Source: VXNE01 sp963665455 (lineage in GTDB: Bacteria > Pseudomonadota > Gammaproteobacteria > Pseudomonadales > Azotimanducaceae). From it: a DNA stretch of 64,000 bases. Where the stretch lies: NCBI GenBank assembly GCA_963665455.1, contig OY762279.1, positions 3,038,001-3,102,000 on the forward strand. The letters run 5' to 3'. The first letter of the stretch is position 1, and every line of letters starts with the position of its first letter. Below the pieces are notes generated by a model. The model was not told where the DNA came from and did not search any database. It worked only from the letters and a program-made list of their open reading frames with translations. Of the stretch, positions 9,678 through 17,860 are shown piece after piece. A program made the position numbers and the translations under genes.

Positions 9678-10385
9678 ATGAGCTGGGGAGCGGAACGCAC
9701 CGCGAAGGGCGTCGTGGAACGGGAGTTCTCGGTCGAGGTTGAGGGGCGTCGCATTCCGGCGGTGTTCTGGCGGCCGGACGGCGCGGACGACGTCCGTGCC
9801 CTGGTGATGCTCGGCCACGGCGGAGGGGCCGACAAGCGGGCACCCTATCTTCTGGCCATCGCGCGTTGGCTCGTGCGCGACCACGGCATCGGGGCCTTCG
9901 CCATCGATGGACCGGGGCACGGCGAGCGCCTTCCGCAAGGTGCCGAAGCCGATTTCGAGGCTGCGTGGGGCTCGCCGGACGCGACGGACGCGGTCATTGC
10001 GGACTGGCGTGGCGCACTCGACTTCGTGCGGACGGCCACGGGAGACGTGCCCCTCGGCTATTGGGGCCTCTCGATGGGCACGATGATGGGCCTGCCGGTG
10101 GCTGCGGCGTTGGACGAAGTCCGCGCGGCCCTGCTTGGGCTCATGGGGCTTTGGGGTCCCAACGCCGATCGTCTCGAGGCCGATGCTCCCCGGCTCACGT
10201 GCCCCGTGCGCTTCCTCGTGCAATGGGACGACGAGATCGTGCCCCGGGACCGGGCCCTCGACCTCTTCACGCGCATCGGCAGCGCGAAGAAGACCCTGCA
10301 CGGCAATCCGGGTCTACACGTCGAGGTGCCGCCCGCCGAGATGCGGGACTCGACCGCGTTCCTGGCACGGCACCTGACCGAATGA
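9678..10385 (+). CDS. Alpha/beta-fold serine hydrolase
   Basis: A 235-residue single-domain hydrolase. The sequence shows an oxyanion-hole HGGGADKRAPY segment, a nucleophile elbow GLSMG, an Asp in WDDEIVPRD and the catalytic His in NPGLHVEVPP, so the Ser-Asp-His triad is complete. The family includes dienelactone-hydrolase-like and acyl-peptidase-like esterases; the substrate is unknown. The ATG is preceded by a good GGAGG (cggagggatcgcATG). It sits between an acyl-CoA dehydrogenase and an ABC ATPase in the same orientation. Confidence 0.88.
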   Translation: MSWGAERTAKGVVEREFSVEVEGRRIPAVFWRPDGADDVRALVMLGHGGGADKRAPYLLAIARWLVRDHGIGAFAIDGPGHGERLPQGAEADFEAAWGSPDATDAVIADWRGALDFVRTATGDVPLGYWGLSMGTMMGLPVAAALDEVRAALLGLMGLWGPNADRLEADAPRLTCPVRFLVQWDDEIVPRDRALDLFTRIGSAKKTLHGNPGLHVEVPPAEMRDSTAFLARHLTE

Positions 10386-10403
10386 CGCGCGGAGCGCTGG
10401 GCC

Positions 10404-12014
10404 GTGGCTGACCGGCTCCTCGAGGTCCGCGACCTGCACGTCCAATTCGGGGATGTCGCGGCGGTCCGTGGCGTCTCGTTCGGCATCGATGCTGGGGAGA
10501 CGGTGGCGCTTGTGGGGGAGTCCGGCTCCGGCAAGTCCGTCACGGCCCTGTCCATCCTCCAACTGTTGCCCTATCCGCTCGCGAGCCATCCCGCCGGCAG
10601 TGCCCTCGTGCAGGGCGAGGAGATGATCGGCGCCGACCAGAGACGGCTCCAGGATGTCCGGGGCGGCAAGGTCAGCATGGTCTTCCAAGAGCCGATGACG
10701 TCGCTGAACCCGCTCCACACCATCGCGAAGCAGGTGGGCGAATCGTTGGTCGTACACAAGCGCCTGAACCCCAAGCAGGCACGGGCGCGGACGCTGGAAC
10801 TCTTGGAGCATGTCGGCCTGCAGGATGCCGAGTCCCGGCTGGGCGCCTATCCCCACGAGCTGTCCGGCGGCCAGCGGCAGCGGGTCATGATCGCGATGGC
10901 CCTCGCCAACGAGCCGGACCTCCTGATCGCCGACGAGCCGACGACCGCCCTCGACGTCACCATCCAGGCGCAGATCCTCAAGCTCCTGAAGGAGCTGCAG
11001 CGCGAAATGGGCATGGCGATGCTCCTCATCACCCACGACCTCGGCATCGTGCGCACGATGGCGGATCGGGTGTGCGTGATGACGGAGGGCGAAATCGTCG
11101 AGACGGGGCGCACCGAGCGCATCTTCCAGACGCCGGCGCATCCCTATACGAGGCACCTGCTGGCGGCGGAACCGAAGGGCGACCCGGCCCACGACGATCC
11201 CTCCGCGCCGGTCGTCGCGGCGGCGGACGGCTTGACCGTGCGCTATCCCGTGGGCAAGGGCTGGTTCGGCGGCAAGCGTTATTTCACGGCGGTGCGCGAT
11301 GTCGCCGTGACGGTGCGGGCCGGGCAAACCGTGGGCGTGGTCGGCGAATCGGGCTCCGGCAAGACCACCCTCGGCCTCGCGATGCTGCGTCTCGTGTCGT
11401 CCGAGGGCGGCATTCGCTTCGACGATCGGGACATCGCCGGTATGAAGCGCCGCGCCCTGATCGGCCTGCGCAAGGACATGCAGATCGTCTTCCAGGATCC
11501 CTACGGCTCGCTCTCGCCACGCATGACCGTGCAGCACATCGTCGAGGAGGGGCTGCGCGTGCACCACCCGGAGGTCTCCGCCGCCGACCGCCGCGCGCGG
11601 GTGGCGGAGGCGATGACCGAGGTGGGGCTCGATCCGGCGCACATGGACCGCTATCCGCACGAGTTCTCCGGCGGGCAGCGGCAGCGCATCTCCATCGCCC
11701 GGGCGATGGTGCTGAAGCCGCGCTTCCTCGTGCTGGATGAACCGACATCGGCACTCGACATGTCCGTGCAGGCGCAGATCGTCGACCTGCTGCGGGACCT
11801 TCAGAAGGCCCATGACCTCGGCTACCTGTTCGTGAGCCACGACCTCAAGGTGGTCCGGGCGCTGGCCAACTGGCTGATCGTCATGCGCGACGGGGAGATC
11901 GTCGAGCAGGGACCGGCGGACGAGGTGTTCGAGAATCCCGGTAGCAGCTACGCGAAGGCGCTCTTCGCGGCGGCCCTCGACATGACCGCGGACGAGGAAG
12001 CCGTACGGCAGTAG
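10404..12014 (+). CDS. ABC transporter with two fused ATPase domains (YejF-like)
   Basis: A 536-residue protein made of two complete nucleotide-binding domains, as in YejF/GsiA-type oligopeptide, glutathione or microcin C importers. Domain 1: Walker A GESGSGKSVTALS, signature LSGGQRQRV, Walker B LLIADEPTTALD. Domain 2: GESGSGKTTLGLA, FSGGQRQRI, FLVLDEPTSALD. Each is followed by the oligopeptide-type C-terminal extension (TPAHPYTRHLLAAEP; NPGSSYAKALFAAA). No permease or solute-binding protein gene lies nearby, so partners must be encoded elsewhere. The start is GTG 10404, 18 bp after the hydrolase gene; the symporter gene follows after 6 bp. Confidence 0.92.
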   Translation: MADRLLEVRDLHVQFGDVAAVRGVSFGIDAGETVALVGESGSGKSVTALSILQLLPYPLASHPAGSALVQGEEMIGADQRRLQDVRGGKVSMVFQEPMTSLNPLHTIAKQVGESLVVHKRLNPKQARARTLELLEHVGLQDAESRLGAYPHELSGGQRQRVMIAMALANEPDLLIADEPTTALDVTIQAQILKLLKELQREMGMAMLLITHDLGIVRTMADRVCVMTEGEIVETGRTERIFQTPAHPYTRHLLAAEPKGDPAHDDPSAPVVAAADGLTVRYPVGKGWFGGKRYFTAVRDVAVTVRAGQTVGVVGESGSGKTTLGLAMLRLVSSEGGIRFDDRDIAGMKRRALIGLRKDMQIVFQDPYGSLSPRMTVQHIVEEGLRVHHPEVSAADRRARVAEAMTEVGLDPAHMDRYPHEFSGGQRQRISIARAMVLKPRFLVLDEPTSALDMSVQAQIVDLLRDLQKAHDLGYLFVSHDLKVVRALANWLIVMRDGEIVEQGPADEVFENPGSSYAKALFAAALDMTADEEAVRQ

Positions 12015-12020
12015 GCCGTC

Positions 12021-13700
12021 GTGGACTCCATCGGACGCCTCCTCGACGTGCTCGATGGCCAGCTTGGTGCTGCCGTCTGGTTCCCCTACGTGCTCCTCGG
12101 CGTCGGCGTCTTCTTCACCTTCTACCTCGGCGTGCCCCAGGTACGGTACTTCGCCCGCGCCTGGGGCGTGCTGTTCGGGCGCCACGGCCGGTCCGACGCC
12201 GAGGGCGACACGTCCCACTTCCAGGCGCTCTCCACCGCGCTCTCGGGAACCGTCGGGACCGGCAACCTCGGCGGCGTGGCGCTCGCCATCTACCTGGGCG
12301 GGCCCGCGGCGCTCTTCTGGATGTGGGCAACCGCGTTCGTCGGCATGACCACCAAGTTCGTCGAGGTCACGATCTCCCACAAGTACCGGGTCAAGGACGA
12401 CCAGGGCCGGATCGCCGGCGGGCCGATGTACTACATGGAGCGGGGGCTGCCGAAGCTGCGGATCGGCGGGCGCTCGTGGCACTTTGGCAAATGGTTGGCC
12501 GTGTTCTTCGCCGTGGCGACGGTCCTTTCGACCCTGGGCTCCGGCAACATGCCGCAGAGCAACAACATGGCCTCGGGGCTTCAGACCTCGTTCGGCATCC
12601 CGATGTGGGTGTCGGGCCTGGCGCTCGCGACCGCGCTGTTCCTCGTCATCGTTGGCGGCATCAAGCGCATCGCGGCGGTGGCGGGGACCGTCGTGCCCTT
12701 CATGGGCGTGCTCTACGCGTTCGGGGCGCTCGCGGTCCTTGTCTCGAACTACGAGGCAGTGCTGCCGTCGTTTCTCTCAGTGTTCCGCGACGCCTTCACG
12801 GGCAGTGCCGCGACCGGCGGCTTTCTCGGGGCCACGTTCGCGTACGCCTTCAACCGGGGCGTCAACCGCGGCCTGTTCTCGAACGAGGCGGGGCAGGGCT
12901 CGGCACCCATCGCCCACGCGGCGGCGCGGGCGGACGAACCGGTTTCGGAGGGGATGGTCTCCATTCTGGAACCCTTCATCGACACGCTGGTGATTTGCTC
13001 GCTGACGGGACTCGTCATCCTGTGCAGCGGGGTGTGGACGGAGAAGTTCGAGACGGACTTCCAGGCGGCGGACACGGAGTTTCTCGAGGGCGTGTACCGC
13101 GATGACGAACCGGGCGATGTCGCGGCGTTGTTCGGGTACGTGAACGGGTTGGATGCGGGGGTGCGGGGGGCTACCGGGAGCTTTCGCGTCGAAGCGGGAC
13201 GGCTGGCCGGGGCGGAGATCACGGTGTTGCACAACCGGTCCGTGGCGGAGGAGGTCCGCGTTGTGGCCGACGGCGCACCGTACACCGGGGCGATTCGGAT
13301 CGAAGACGGTCGCCTCGAGACGGACGTGACCCTGCGGGGCCGCTCCCTGCTGCACTCCGTGCCGCTCACGGCGGAGGCCTTCAAGCGCTCCTTCCTCGGC
13401 GAGTATGGGCAATACGCGGTCACGCTGGGCCTCGTGCTCTTCGCCTTCACGACCGCCGTCGCGTGGTCCTACTACGGGGACCGGGCGATGACGTATCTCC
13501 TTGGCACGGCTTCGGTGCTGCCGTACCGCTTGGTCTACGTGCTCGCGTTCTTCCTCGCCACCGTGATGGACACGTCCGTGGTGTGGAAGCTCTCCGCGGT
13601 GACGCTCGCGCTGATGGCGTTGCCGAACCTGTTGGGGATCATGCTGCTGCGCAAGGAGATGAAGGAGGCGATTGGGGAGTATTGGGAGCGGTTTCGGTGA
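12021..13700 (+). CDS. Sodium:alanine (AGCS-type) symporter with an inserted soluble domain
   Basis: Inner-membrane amino-acid symporter of 559 residues, about 90 longer than typical AGCS members. Family motifs are present: HFQALSTALSGTVGTGNLGG, MYYMERGL, GNMPQSNNMASG and RGLFSNEAGQGSAPIAHAAA. The extra length lies between the helix ending near residue 335 (VILCSGVWTEKF) and the helix beginning near 467 (LGLVLFAFTTAVAWSYYGDR): a hydrophilic segment rich in short beta-like runs (EITVLHNRSVAEEVRVVADG). In ordinary AGCS carriers this loop is short. The start is GTG 12021, six bases after the ABC gene's stop, so the two are probably cotranscribed. Substrate is likely a small neutral amino acid. 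Confidence 0.9.
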   Translation: MDSIGRLLDVLDGQLGAAVWFPYVLLGVGVFFTFYLGVPQVRYFARAWGVLFGRHGRSDAEGDTSHFQALSTALSGTVGTGNLGGVALAIYLGGPAALFWMWATAFVGMTTKFVEVTISHKYRVKDDQGRIAGGPMYYMERGLPKLRIGGRSWHFGKWLAVFFAVATVLSTLGSGNMPQSNNMASGLQTSFGIPMWVSGLALATALFLVIVGGIKRIAAVAGTVVPFMGVLYAFGALAVLVSNYEAVLPSFLSVFRDAFTGSAATGGFLGATFAYAFNRGVNRGLFSNEAGQGSAPIAHAAARADEPVSEGMVSILEPFIDTLVICSLTGLVILCSGVWTEKFETDFQAADTEFLEGVYRDDEPGDVAALFGYVNGLDAGVRGATGSFRVEAGRLAGAEITVLHNRSVAEEVRVVADGAPYTGAIRIEDGRLETDVTLRGRSLLHSVPLTAEAFKRSFLGEYGQYAVTLGLVLFAFTTAVAWSYYGDRAMTYLLGTASVLPYRLVYVLAFFLATVMDTSVVWKLSAVTLALMALPNLLGIMLLRKEMKEAIGEYWERFR

Positions 13701-13783
13701 TGCGGCCGGGGTGCCGTCATGGGCGGAGTCGCGGGCTACTTCATGTCGATGTTGCCCAGAATCCCGGGCCTGGCGGGGGGCGT

Positions 13784-14332
13784 TCATGGCGGAGCCCAGA
13801 ACCACTTCGTGAACGGCAACGACTCCACGGCCCGCGCGATGCTGCGGCGGGACGCGGGGAACCAGGCGAGCTCGCGGCCATCGCCGCCGGGCGTTTGGGT
13901 GCTACGGGCATGCACGCCCCGCAACCCCACCGCGTGCGCGCGAACCCCGATCGCCTGACACGTTTCGCGGGGCACGGGCGTGCCGTCGTCGTGCAACGGA
14001 TAGGTGCGTGGGAGCCGCGCGGCATGGAGCCCCTTGCTCGAACGTGCGTCGCATACGTCCTGTCGCCGCGGCAAAACGCATCCGACCAAGGTCGGACCCG
14101 TGTCGTCCCGCAGGTCCTCCGGGCCGTAGGGCCAGTGCGCGATGAAGGCGTGGAGATTCCGGCGCGCGGTCGAGCGGTCCTCGTTCAGATACAGGACGGG
14201 GAAGCTCGCGGGCGGGTTCCAGCGGCCGCCGTGGCGTCCGGCGAAGCTCGGGTCGAGCGGATTGCGCCACGTCGGGTCGGCGATGCGCCACCATACGTGA
14301 CCCTCGGGCATCCGTACCCGCGGGAGTTCCAT
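13784..14332 (-). CDS. RES-domain toxin of a type II toxin-antitoxin pair
   Basis: A 182-residue RES-family protein. The domain is recognised from HVWWRIADP at the N-terminus, AGRHGGRWNPPASFPVLYLN in the centre (the invariant Arg region of the fold) and a C-terminal ASRRSIARAVES. Characterised RES toxins deplete NAD+ and are silenced by a cognate Xre-type antitoxin; here such an antitoxin gene lies immediately upstream, three bases before this start codon. The central Glu of the RES triad appears as YLNED rather than the common YLSE, so activity should be regarded as probable rather than proven. Confidence 0.85.
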   Translation of the reverse strand: MELPRVRMPEGHVWWRIADPTWRNPLDPSFAGRHGGRWNPPASFPVLYLNEDRSTARRNLHAFIAHWPYGPEDLRDDTGPTLVGCVLPRRQDVCDARSSKGLHAARLPRTYPLHDDGTPVPRETCQAIGVRAHAVGLRGVHARSTQTPGGDGRELAWFPASRRSIARAVESLPFTKWFWAPP

Positions 14333-14335
14333 GGG

Positions 14336-14785
14336 TTACCGCGCGGTGTGCTCGAACGCGAACATGTCGCGGCAAGTGGCGAGCACCTGCGCCGTGTCGC
14401 CGCGCGTCAGCAAGTCCGTGAGCGAATCGCCCCCAAGCGCTGGAATGGGCCGCCGCACAACTGCGGGAATGCGGTCGCGCTTCAGGTAGTGCAGTAGCAG
14501 ATCGGTGGCGGCAGCGAGGTCCGCCAAGGCGCCCGTCCGCTCCATCGGTGGCCCGTGCCTAAGCCACTTGGCGACCGCCTGGCGGCTGACGCCAAACAGC
14601 CGTGCCGCCTCAGCCTGACTCCACCCCCATGCCTGCATGGTCCGGGTGAACGAGTGCCCCGCCCGGTGGCGATCGATGCCGGCGACGAAGGCGTCGAGCC
14701 AAGCCGTGTCGTGTGCATAGGTGGCGACTACCTGGCGTGCGACCATGTCGGGTTCCGACTCCGAGATGTTCTGCGACCTAGACAT
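14336..14785 (-). CDS. Xre-type antitoxin partner of the RES toxin
   Basis: A 149-residue antitoxin with a helix-turn-helix (WSQAEAARLFGVSRQAVAKWL, about residues 60-80) and a C-terminal toxin-binding region ending LTRGDTAQVLATCRDMFAFE, the layout of MbcA/ParS/Xre antitoxins. I choose ATG 14785 because GGGAGG (14791-14796 on the plus map) lies five bases upstream; an earlier in-frame ATG at 14821 lies within the direct-repeat promoter and lacks a ribosome site. Upstream are two 15-bp direct repeats holding TTGACA, likely promoter and autoregulatory operator. Antitoxin first, toxin second, is the normal order for this family. Confidence 0.85.
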   Translation of the reverse strand: MSRSQNISESEPDMVARQVVATYAHDTAWLDAFVAGIDRHRAGHSFTRTMQAWGWSQAEAARLFGVSRQAVAKWLRHGPPMERTGALADLAAATDLLLHYLKRDRIPAVVRRPIPALGGDSLTDLLTRGDTAQVLATCRDMFAFEHTAR

Positions 14786-14800
14786 GCTGACCTCCCAACG

Positions 14801-14833
14801 CAACCGTATGTCAACTGACAACCGTATGTCAAC
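14801..14833 (-). promoter_or_regulatory. Direct-repeat promoter/operator of the RES-Xre operon
   Basis: The 15-mer GTTGACATACGGTTG (minus-strand reading) occurs twice, perfectly, with an 18-bp period (14819-14833 and 14801-14815). The upstream copy supplies TTGACA as a consensus -35; TACGGT in the downstream copy, 18 bases on, fits a weak -10. Transcription would start just before the Shine-Dalgarno of the antitoxin. The repeats are natural binding sites for the antitoxin's helix-turn-helix; that function is inference. Confidence 0.6.
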
Positions 14834-14946
14834 CCGAAGCCGCGCGCTCGGGCTACGTTGCCCTTGGACGGCCTGCGGCTTGCGATGGACCAGGGGGCGC
14901 GCCGTCGCTTAGGCTCGCCGCTTGGACGGTGTGGGGAGCGTAACGG

Positions 14947-15750
14947 GTGAGTTGGTGGGGAATGCTGCTCGGCGGCACGTTCGGGTTTCTGCTCGGTGGA
15001 CCCATCGGCGCGCTGTTGGGCGCGGCGGCGGGCGGCATGATCCGCAAGGCGGCCGAGCCCCGGGAGATTGAGGACGAGGAGGGTGCTTCCGGCGAGCCTC
15101 GCGTGGAGCGCGTGCAGATGGCGTTCTTCGCGGCGGTGTTCGGCGTCATGGGGCACGTCGCCAAGGCGGACGGGCGGGTCAGTCCGGCGGAGATCGCCCT
15201 CGCCAACCAAGTCATGGACGAGCTCGGGCTCGACGCCGGGCAGCGCCAGCTCGCCCAACGTCTATTCAACGCCGGCAAGGAGCCGGACTTCCCGCTCGAC
15301 GCGGTGCTCGCACAGCTGCGCGCGGAGTGTGGCCGGTCGCGCAACCTGGTCCGCATGTTCCTGGAGATCCAGATTCAGGCGGCGGGGGCGGACGGAGCGG
15401 TCCATCAGGAGGAAGGCCGCATCCTGCTGCACGTCGCGGCGCGTCTCGGGCTGTCCCAGGCGGATTACCTCGAGCTCGAACGGCTGATCACCGCTGGTGC
15501 CCGTGCCCAGGTGGCCGAGGATCCGGGCATGCGGCTCGTGGACGCCTATGCGACCCTCGGCGTGTCACCAGACGCGTCTCTTGCCGAGATCAAGCGCCAC
15601 TACCGCCGCCTGATGTCCCGCCACCATCCGGACAAGCTCGCTTCGCAGGGGCTACCCGAGGAGATGATGCGCACCGCGACCGAGCGCACGCGGCAGATCA
15701 GGGCGGCGTGGGATAAGGTGCGCGAGGCGCGCCAGCAGTTCTCATTTTGA
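14947..15750 (+). CDS. djlA: DjlA-like J-domain protein, C-terminal tail replaced by an IS end
   Basis: Membrane-anchored DnaK co-chaperone of 267 residues. It has an N-terminal glycine-rich TM segment (LLGGTFGFLLGGPIGALLGA), a central TerB-like helical domain (about 55-170, with AKADGRVSPAEIALANQVMD and GADGAVHQEEGRILL), and a C-terminal J domain starting DAYATLGVSPDASLAEIKRH with the HPD motif in SRHHPDKL. GTG 14947 is the start. The final codons and stop (QQFSF, TGA at 15748-15750) come from the left inverted repeat of the IS inserted at 15732. Joining the two flanks across the IS gives an ancestral ending ...EARPPP followed by TGA, so only a few residues changed and the J domain is intact. 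Confidence 0.9.
   Translation: MSWWGMLLGGTFGFLLGGPIGALLGAAAGGMIRKAAEPREIEDEEGASGEPRVERVQMAFFAAVFGVMGHVAKADGRVSPAEIALANQVMDELGLDAGQRQLAQRLFNAGKEPDFPLDAVLAQLRAECGRSRNLVRMFLEIQIQAAGADGAVHQEEGRILLHVAARLGLSQADYLELERLITAGARAQVAEDPGMRLVDAYATLGVSPDASLAEIKRHYRRLMSRHHPDKLASQGLPEEMMRTATERTRQIRAAWDKVREARQQFSF
15725..15731. repeat. Target-site duplication, left copy
   Basis: AGGCGCG abuts the left end of the IS; the identical 7-mer abuts the right end at 17879-17885. This is the expected footprint of a transposition event. Confidence 0.85.
15732..15749. repeat. Left terminal inverted repeat of the IS
   Basis: CCAGCAGTTCTCATTTTG, the exact reverse complement of 17861-17878. It overlaps the last codons of djlA; the next base (15750) completes the TGA stop. 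Confidence 0.9.
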
Positions 15751-15820
15751 CGATTGAGGCATTGGGTTTCGGGACTGTCCGAGGTTCGTGGATTTGGCGG
15801 CTGGCGGCGTGGTCTGTGCG

Positions 15821-17110
15821 TCAGGGAGGCTGGGCGGCGGGCCCGCCCGTGGCGAGCAGGCCGATCAGCGCGTTCCAGTCGGGGAACACCTGGTATTCGG
15901 TGACGGTGCGCAGGTGCTCGAACAGGCGGGCGCGGGTGCCGAGGCGCTCGCGGGCCCGTCGCCAAGTGGACTCGGCGACTTCGCACGCGGTGTGCAGGGC
16001 GAAGGCGAGCAGGTTGAGAACGACGAGCACGGCGGCGAGGGTGTCCTTGCCGTGCCCGAAGTTGTGTTCGAGGTGGTAGCCGTGCTGCTTGAGGACGTTG
16101 AAGGTCTCGTTCTCGATCTTCCAGCGGGCGCGGGCGCAGTCGGCGAGTTCGGCGACGTTGTCGCGGTCCACGGGCAGGCTGGTGACGAAGGTTCCGCGGT
16201 AGGTGACCTTGCCGCCGGGCCGCGCGCTGGTGACCTCCAGCCAGTTGACGCGCAGGGCGTCGTCGCCGTCGCGGATGGGCAGGTCCGTCATCCAGCGGTA
16301 GCGGTGGGTGCGCCGTTGCGCGCCGCGGCCCGTCGTGCGGCGGCGCACGGGGATGTCGATGCCGTCGAGGTACTCGTACAGGGTCTTGTGGCTGGCCGGC
16401 TTGGCGGTCAGCAGGAAGTCGCCGCCGGCGTCGAGCATGGCCCGGCAGACGGGCTGGCAGGCGTACAGGTCGTCGCCGAGATAGACCGGGCGCAGTGCGG
16501 CGCAGCGGTCGCCGTGGGACCGCAGCCAGCGCTTGACCGCCTGGCGCTCGCAGTCCTGCTTGGCCGCGCCGTCCTGCGGCGCGACGAACTCGGGGGGCAG
16601 CGGCAGCGCGCGCGACTGGCCCGGCGCCACGACGGTGGCGGCGACCATCTGGTGGAAGTACTCGGTGCCGCCGTCGCCGCGCCTGCGGGTCGAGCAGTTG
16701 TCGCAGTGGATGTTGCGCGAGCGGAAGAACTCCGTGCCGTCGATGGCGACGAGCGCGCGGCCGTCGAGGCGGCGCATCGGTTCGAGCGCGTCGTGCGCGT
16801 CGAGGTCCTCGACGAGGCCGTGGAACCGGTCGTCGAAGTGCTCCGGCGGCACGCCGTCGAGCAGTTGCCGGACGTGGTTGTCGCAGGGGATGCGGTCCAG
16901 GCCGAACAGGGTGTGCGCGTTGGAGCGGCGACCGCCTTCGGCGAGTGCGCGCTGGTGCGCCAGGAACGACGGCGACTGCATGAGGAACACCGACAGCGCG
17001 GCCATGCCAACGTCCGCCATGGCGTAGCGGCGGTTGCGTCCGCGGCGCGGGTCCGGCAGCCCGGCGAAGCATGTCCGCAGCCGGTCGAGATGGCGCGCGA
17101 GGAACCTCAC
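15821..17110 (-). CDS. DDE transposase of the methylase-carrying IS
   Basis: A 429-residue DDE transposase. Likely catalytic residues are Asp124 (LVAIDGTEFF), Asp213 or 214 (YLGDDLYACQ) and Glu333 (RARWKIENETFNVLK, the E-helix), followed by the HGYHLEHNFGHGKD segment common to IS4-superfamily enzymes. A Cys pair, HCDNC at 136-140, may bind metal. The start is GTG 17110, overlapping the methylase stop as GTGA, so translation is probably coupled. The frame remains open upstream to 17863, but that part overlaps the methylase gene in another frame and is not coding. The gene stops 71 bp from the left terminal repeat. Confidence 0.88.
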   Translation of the reverse strand: MRFLARHLDRLRTCFAGLPDPRRGRNRRYAMADVGMAALSVFLMQSPSFLAHQRALAEGGRRSNAHTLFGLDRIPCDNHVRQLLDGVPPEHFDDRFHGLVEDLDAHDALEPMRRLDGRALVAIDGTEFFRSRNIHCDNCSTRRRGDGGTEYFHQMVAATVVAPGQSRALPLPPEFVAPQDGAAKQDCERQAVKRWLRSHGDRCAALRPVYLGDDLYACQPVCRAMLDAGGDFLLTAKPASHKTLYEYLDGIDIPVRRRTTGRGAQRRTHRYRWMTDLPIRDGDDALRVNWLEVTSARPGGKVTYRGTFVTSLPVDRDNVAELADCARARWKIENETFNVLKQHGYHLEHNFGHGKDTLAAVLVVLNLLAFALHTACEVAESTWRRARERLGTRARLFEHLRTVTEYQVFPDWNALIGLLATGGPAAQPP

Positions 17111-17781
17111 GGCGCGGCGCCGGCCTCCACCGCCATGATCGCCGCCAGCACCGCCAGGCGCTCCGCCGCTGGCATCGCCGCGTAGCGCCGGCCCCAGCCA
17201 TGCGCCTTGCGCTTGACCGTCTGCCGGTGCGTGAAGTTCCGTCCCGCGCGCGACGCCCAGTGCACGCGGTCCGGCGCGAAGTTGAACCACACCTTCTCGG
17301 TGACCACCCCCGCGTGGTTCATCACCTGCAGCGCCGCGCTGCGCCAGCCGCCCAGCAGCTCGTCGTACAGCGCCGACGGGTATCCCGACACCATCACCGC
17401 GCACGGCAGGCCCTTCAGCAGTTCCAGCAGCGCCGCGTGGTCCGCGTCCTCGTAGTCGTGCCGGTAGCGGCGCCCGGACTTGCGCGCGCCGCGCAGGTAC
17501 GGCGGGTCGCTGTACACCAGTTCCGAACCGTCGAACGGGAACCCGGCCAGCCACGCGTGGCAGTCCGCGTGCACCAGCTCCACCGGATGGCCGCATTCGA
17601 ACGACTCCAGCGCCCGCGCGTCCAGGTCGATGCCGATGTTGCGCAGCGCCCCCGGCTTGCGCTTCATCACCGCGCCGCCGCCCAGGTGCGTTTCGATGTA
17701 CACCGCGTGCGGCGGCATCAGCGCCACCAGCGCCTGCCACAGCCCCGACGTCGCCTTCGATCCGAACCATGGGTTGCCCAT
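17107..17781 (-). CDS. Dam-type (D12 class) DNA adenine methylase carried by the IS
   Basis: A 224-residue N6-adenine DNA methyltransferase. Counting from ATG 17781, GNPWFGSK is the D12 N-terminal motif, a GGG loop in ETHLGGGAVMKRKP is the AdoMet-binding motif I equivalent, NIGIDLDARALESF supplies the acidic ribose-binding residue, and YSDPPYL is the catalytic DPPY motif. An ATG at 17793 is in frame but lies inside the -10 box of the promoter, so 17781 is preferred and the message would be nearly leaderless. Passenger methylases may tune transposition through methylation of IS ends or protect the element from restriction; the role here is inference. The target sequence cannot be read. Confidence 0.88.
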   Translation of the reverse strand: MGNPWFGSKATSGLWQALVALMPPHAVYIETHLGGGAVMKRKPGALRNIGIDLDARALESFECGHPVELVHADCHAWLAGFPFDGSELVYSDPPYLRGARKSGRRYRHDYEDADHAALLELLKGLPCAVMVSGYPSALYDELLGGWRSAALQVMNHAGVVTEKVWFNFAPDRVHWASRAGRNFTHRQTVKRKAHGWGRRYAAMPAAERLAVLAAIMAVEAGAAP

Positions 17782-17788
17782 GGCCCGC

Positions 17789-17817
17789 ACCATAGGGGCG
17801 CCGTCCTATGTTGTCAA
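17789..17817 (-). promoter_or_regulatory. Sigma-70-like promoter inside the IS right end
   Basis: On the minus strand, TTGACA (17812-17817) and TATGGT (17789-17794) are separated by exactly 17 bases, close to the bacterial consensus. Only seven bases separate the -10 from ATG 17781, leaving no room for a ribosome binding site, so the methylase mRNA should be leaderless or nearly so. Confidence 0.65.
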
Positions 17818-17860
17818 CCCGTTCGCGGACGGAATCCCCGACTCCGTTGCCAAGTCGGGC

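Noticed and set aside
8163..10301. 712-codon antisense frame opposite the acyl-CoA dehydrogenase and hydrolase
   Set aside because: Arg/His/Pro-rich composition with no recognisable domain; it mirrors two real genes on the plus strand.
15750..15821. Small gene at the left end of the IS
   Set aside because: Only 71 bp between the terminal repeat and the transposase stop; no start with a ribosome site.
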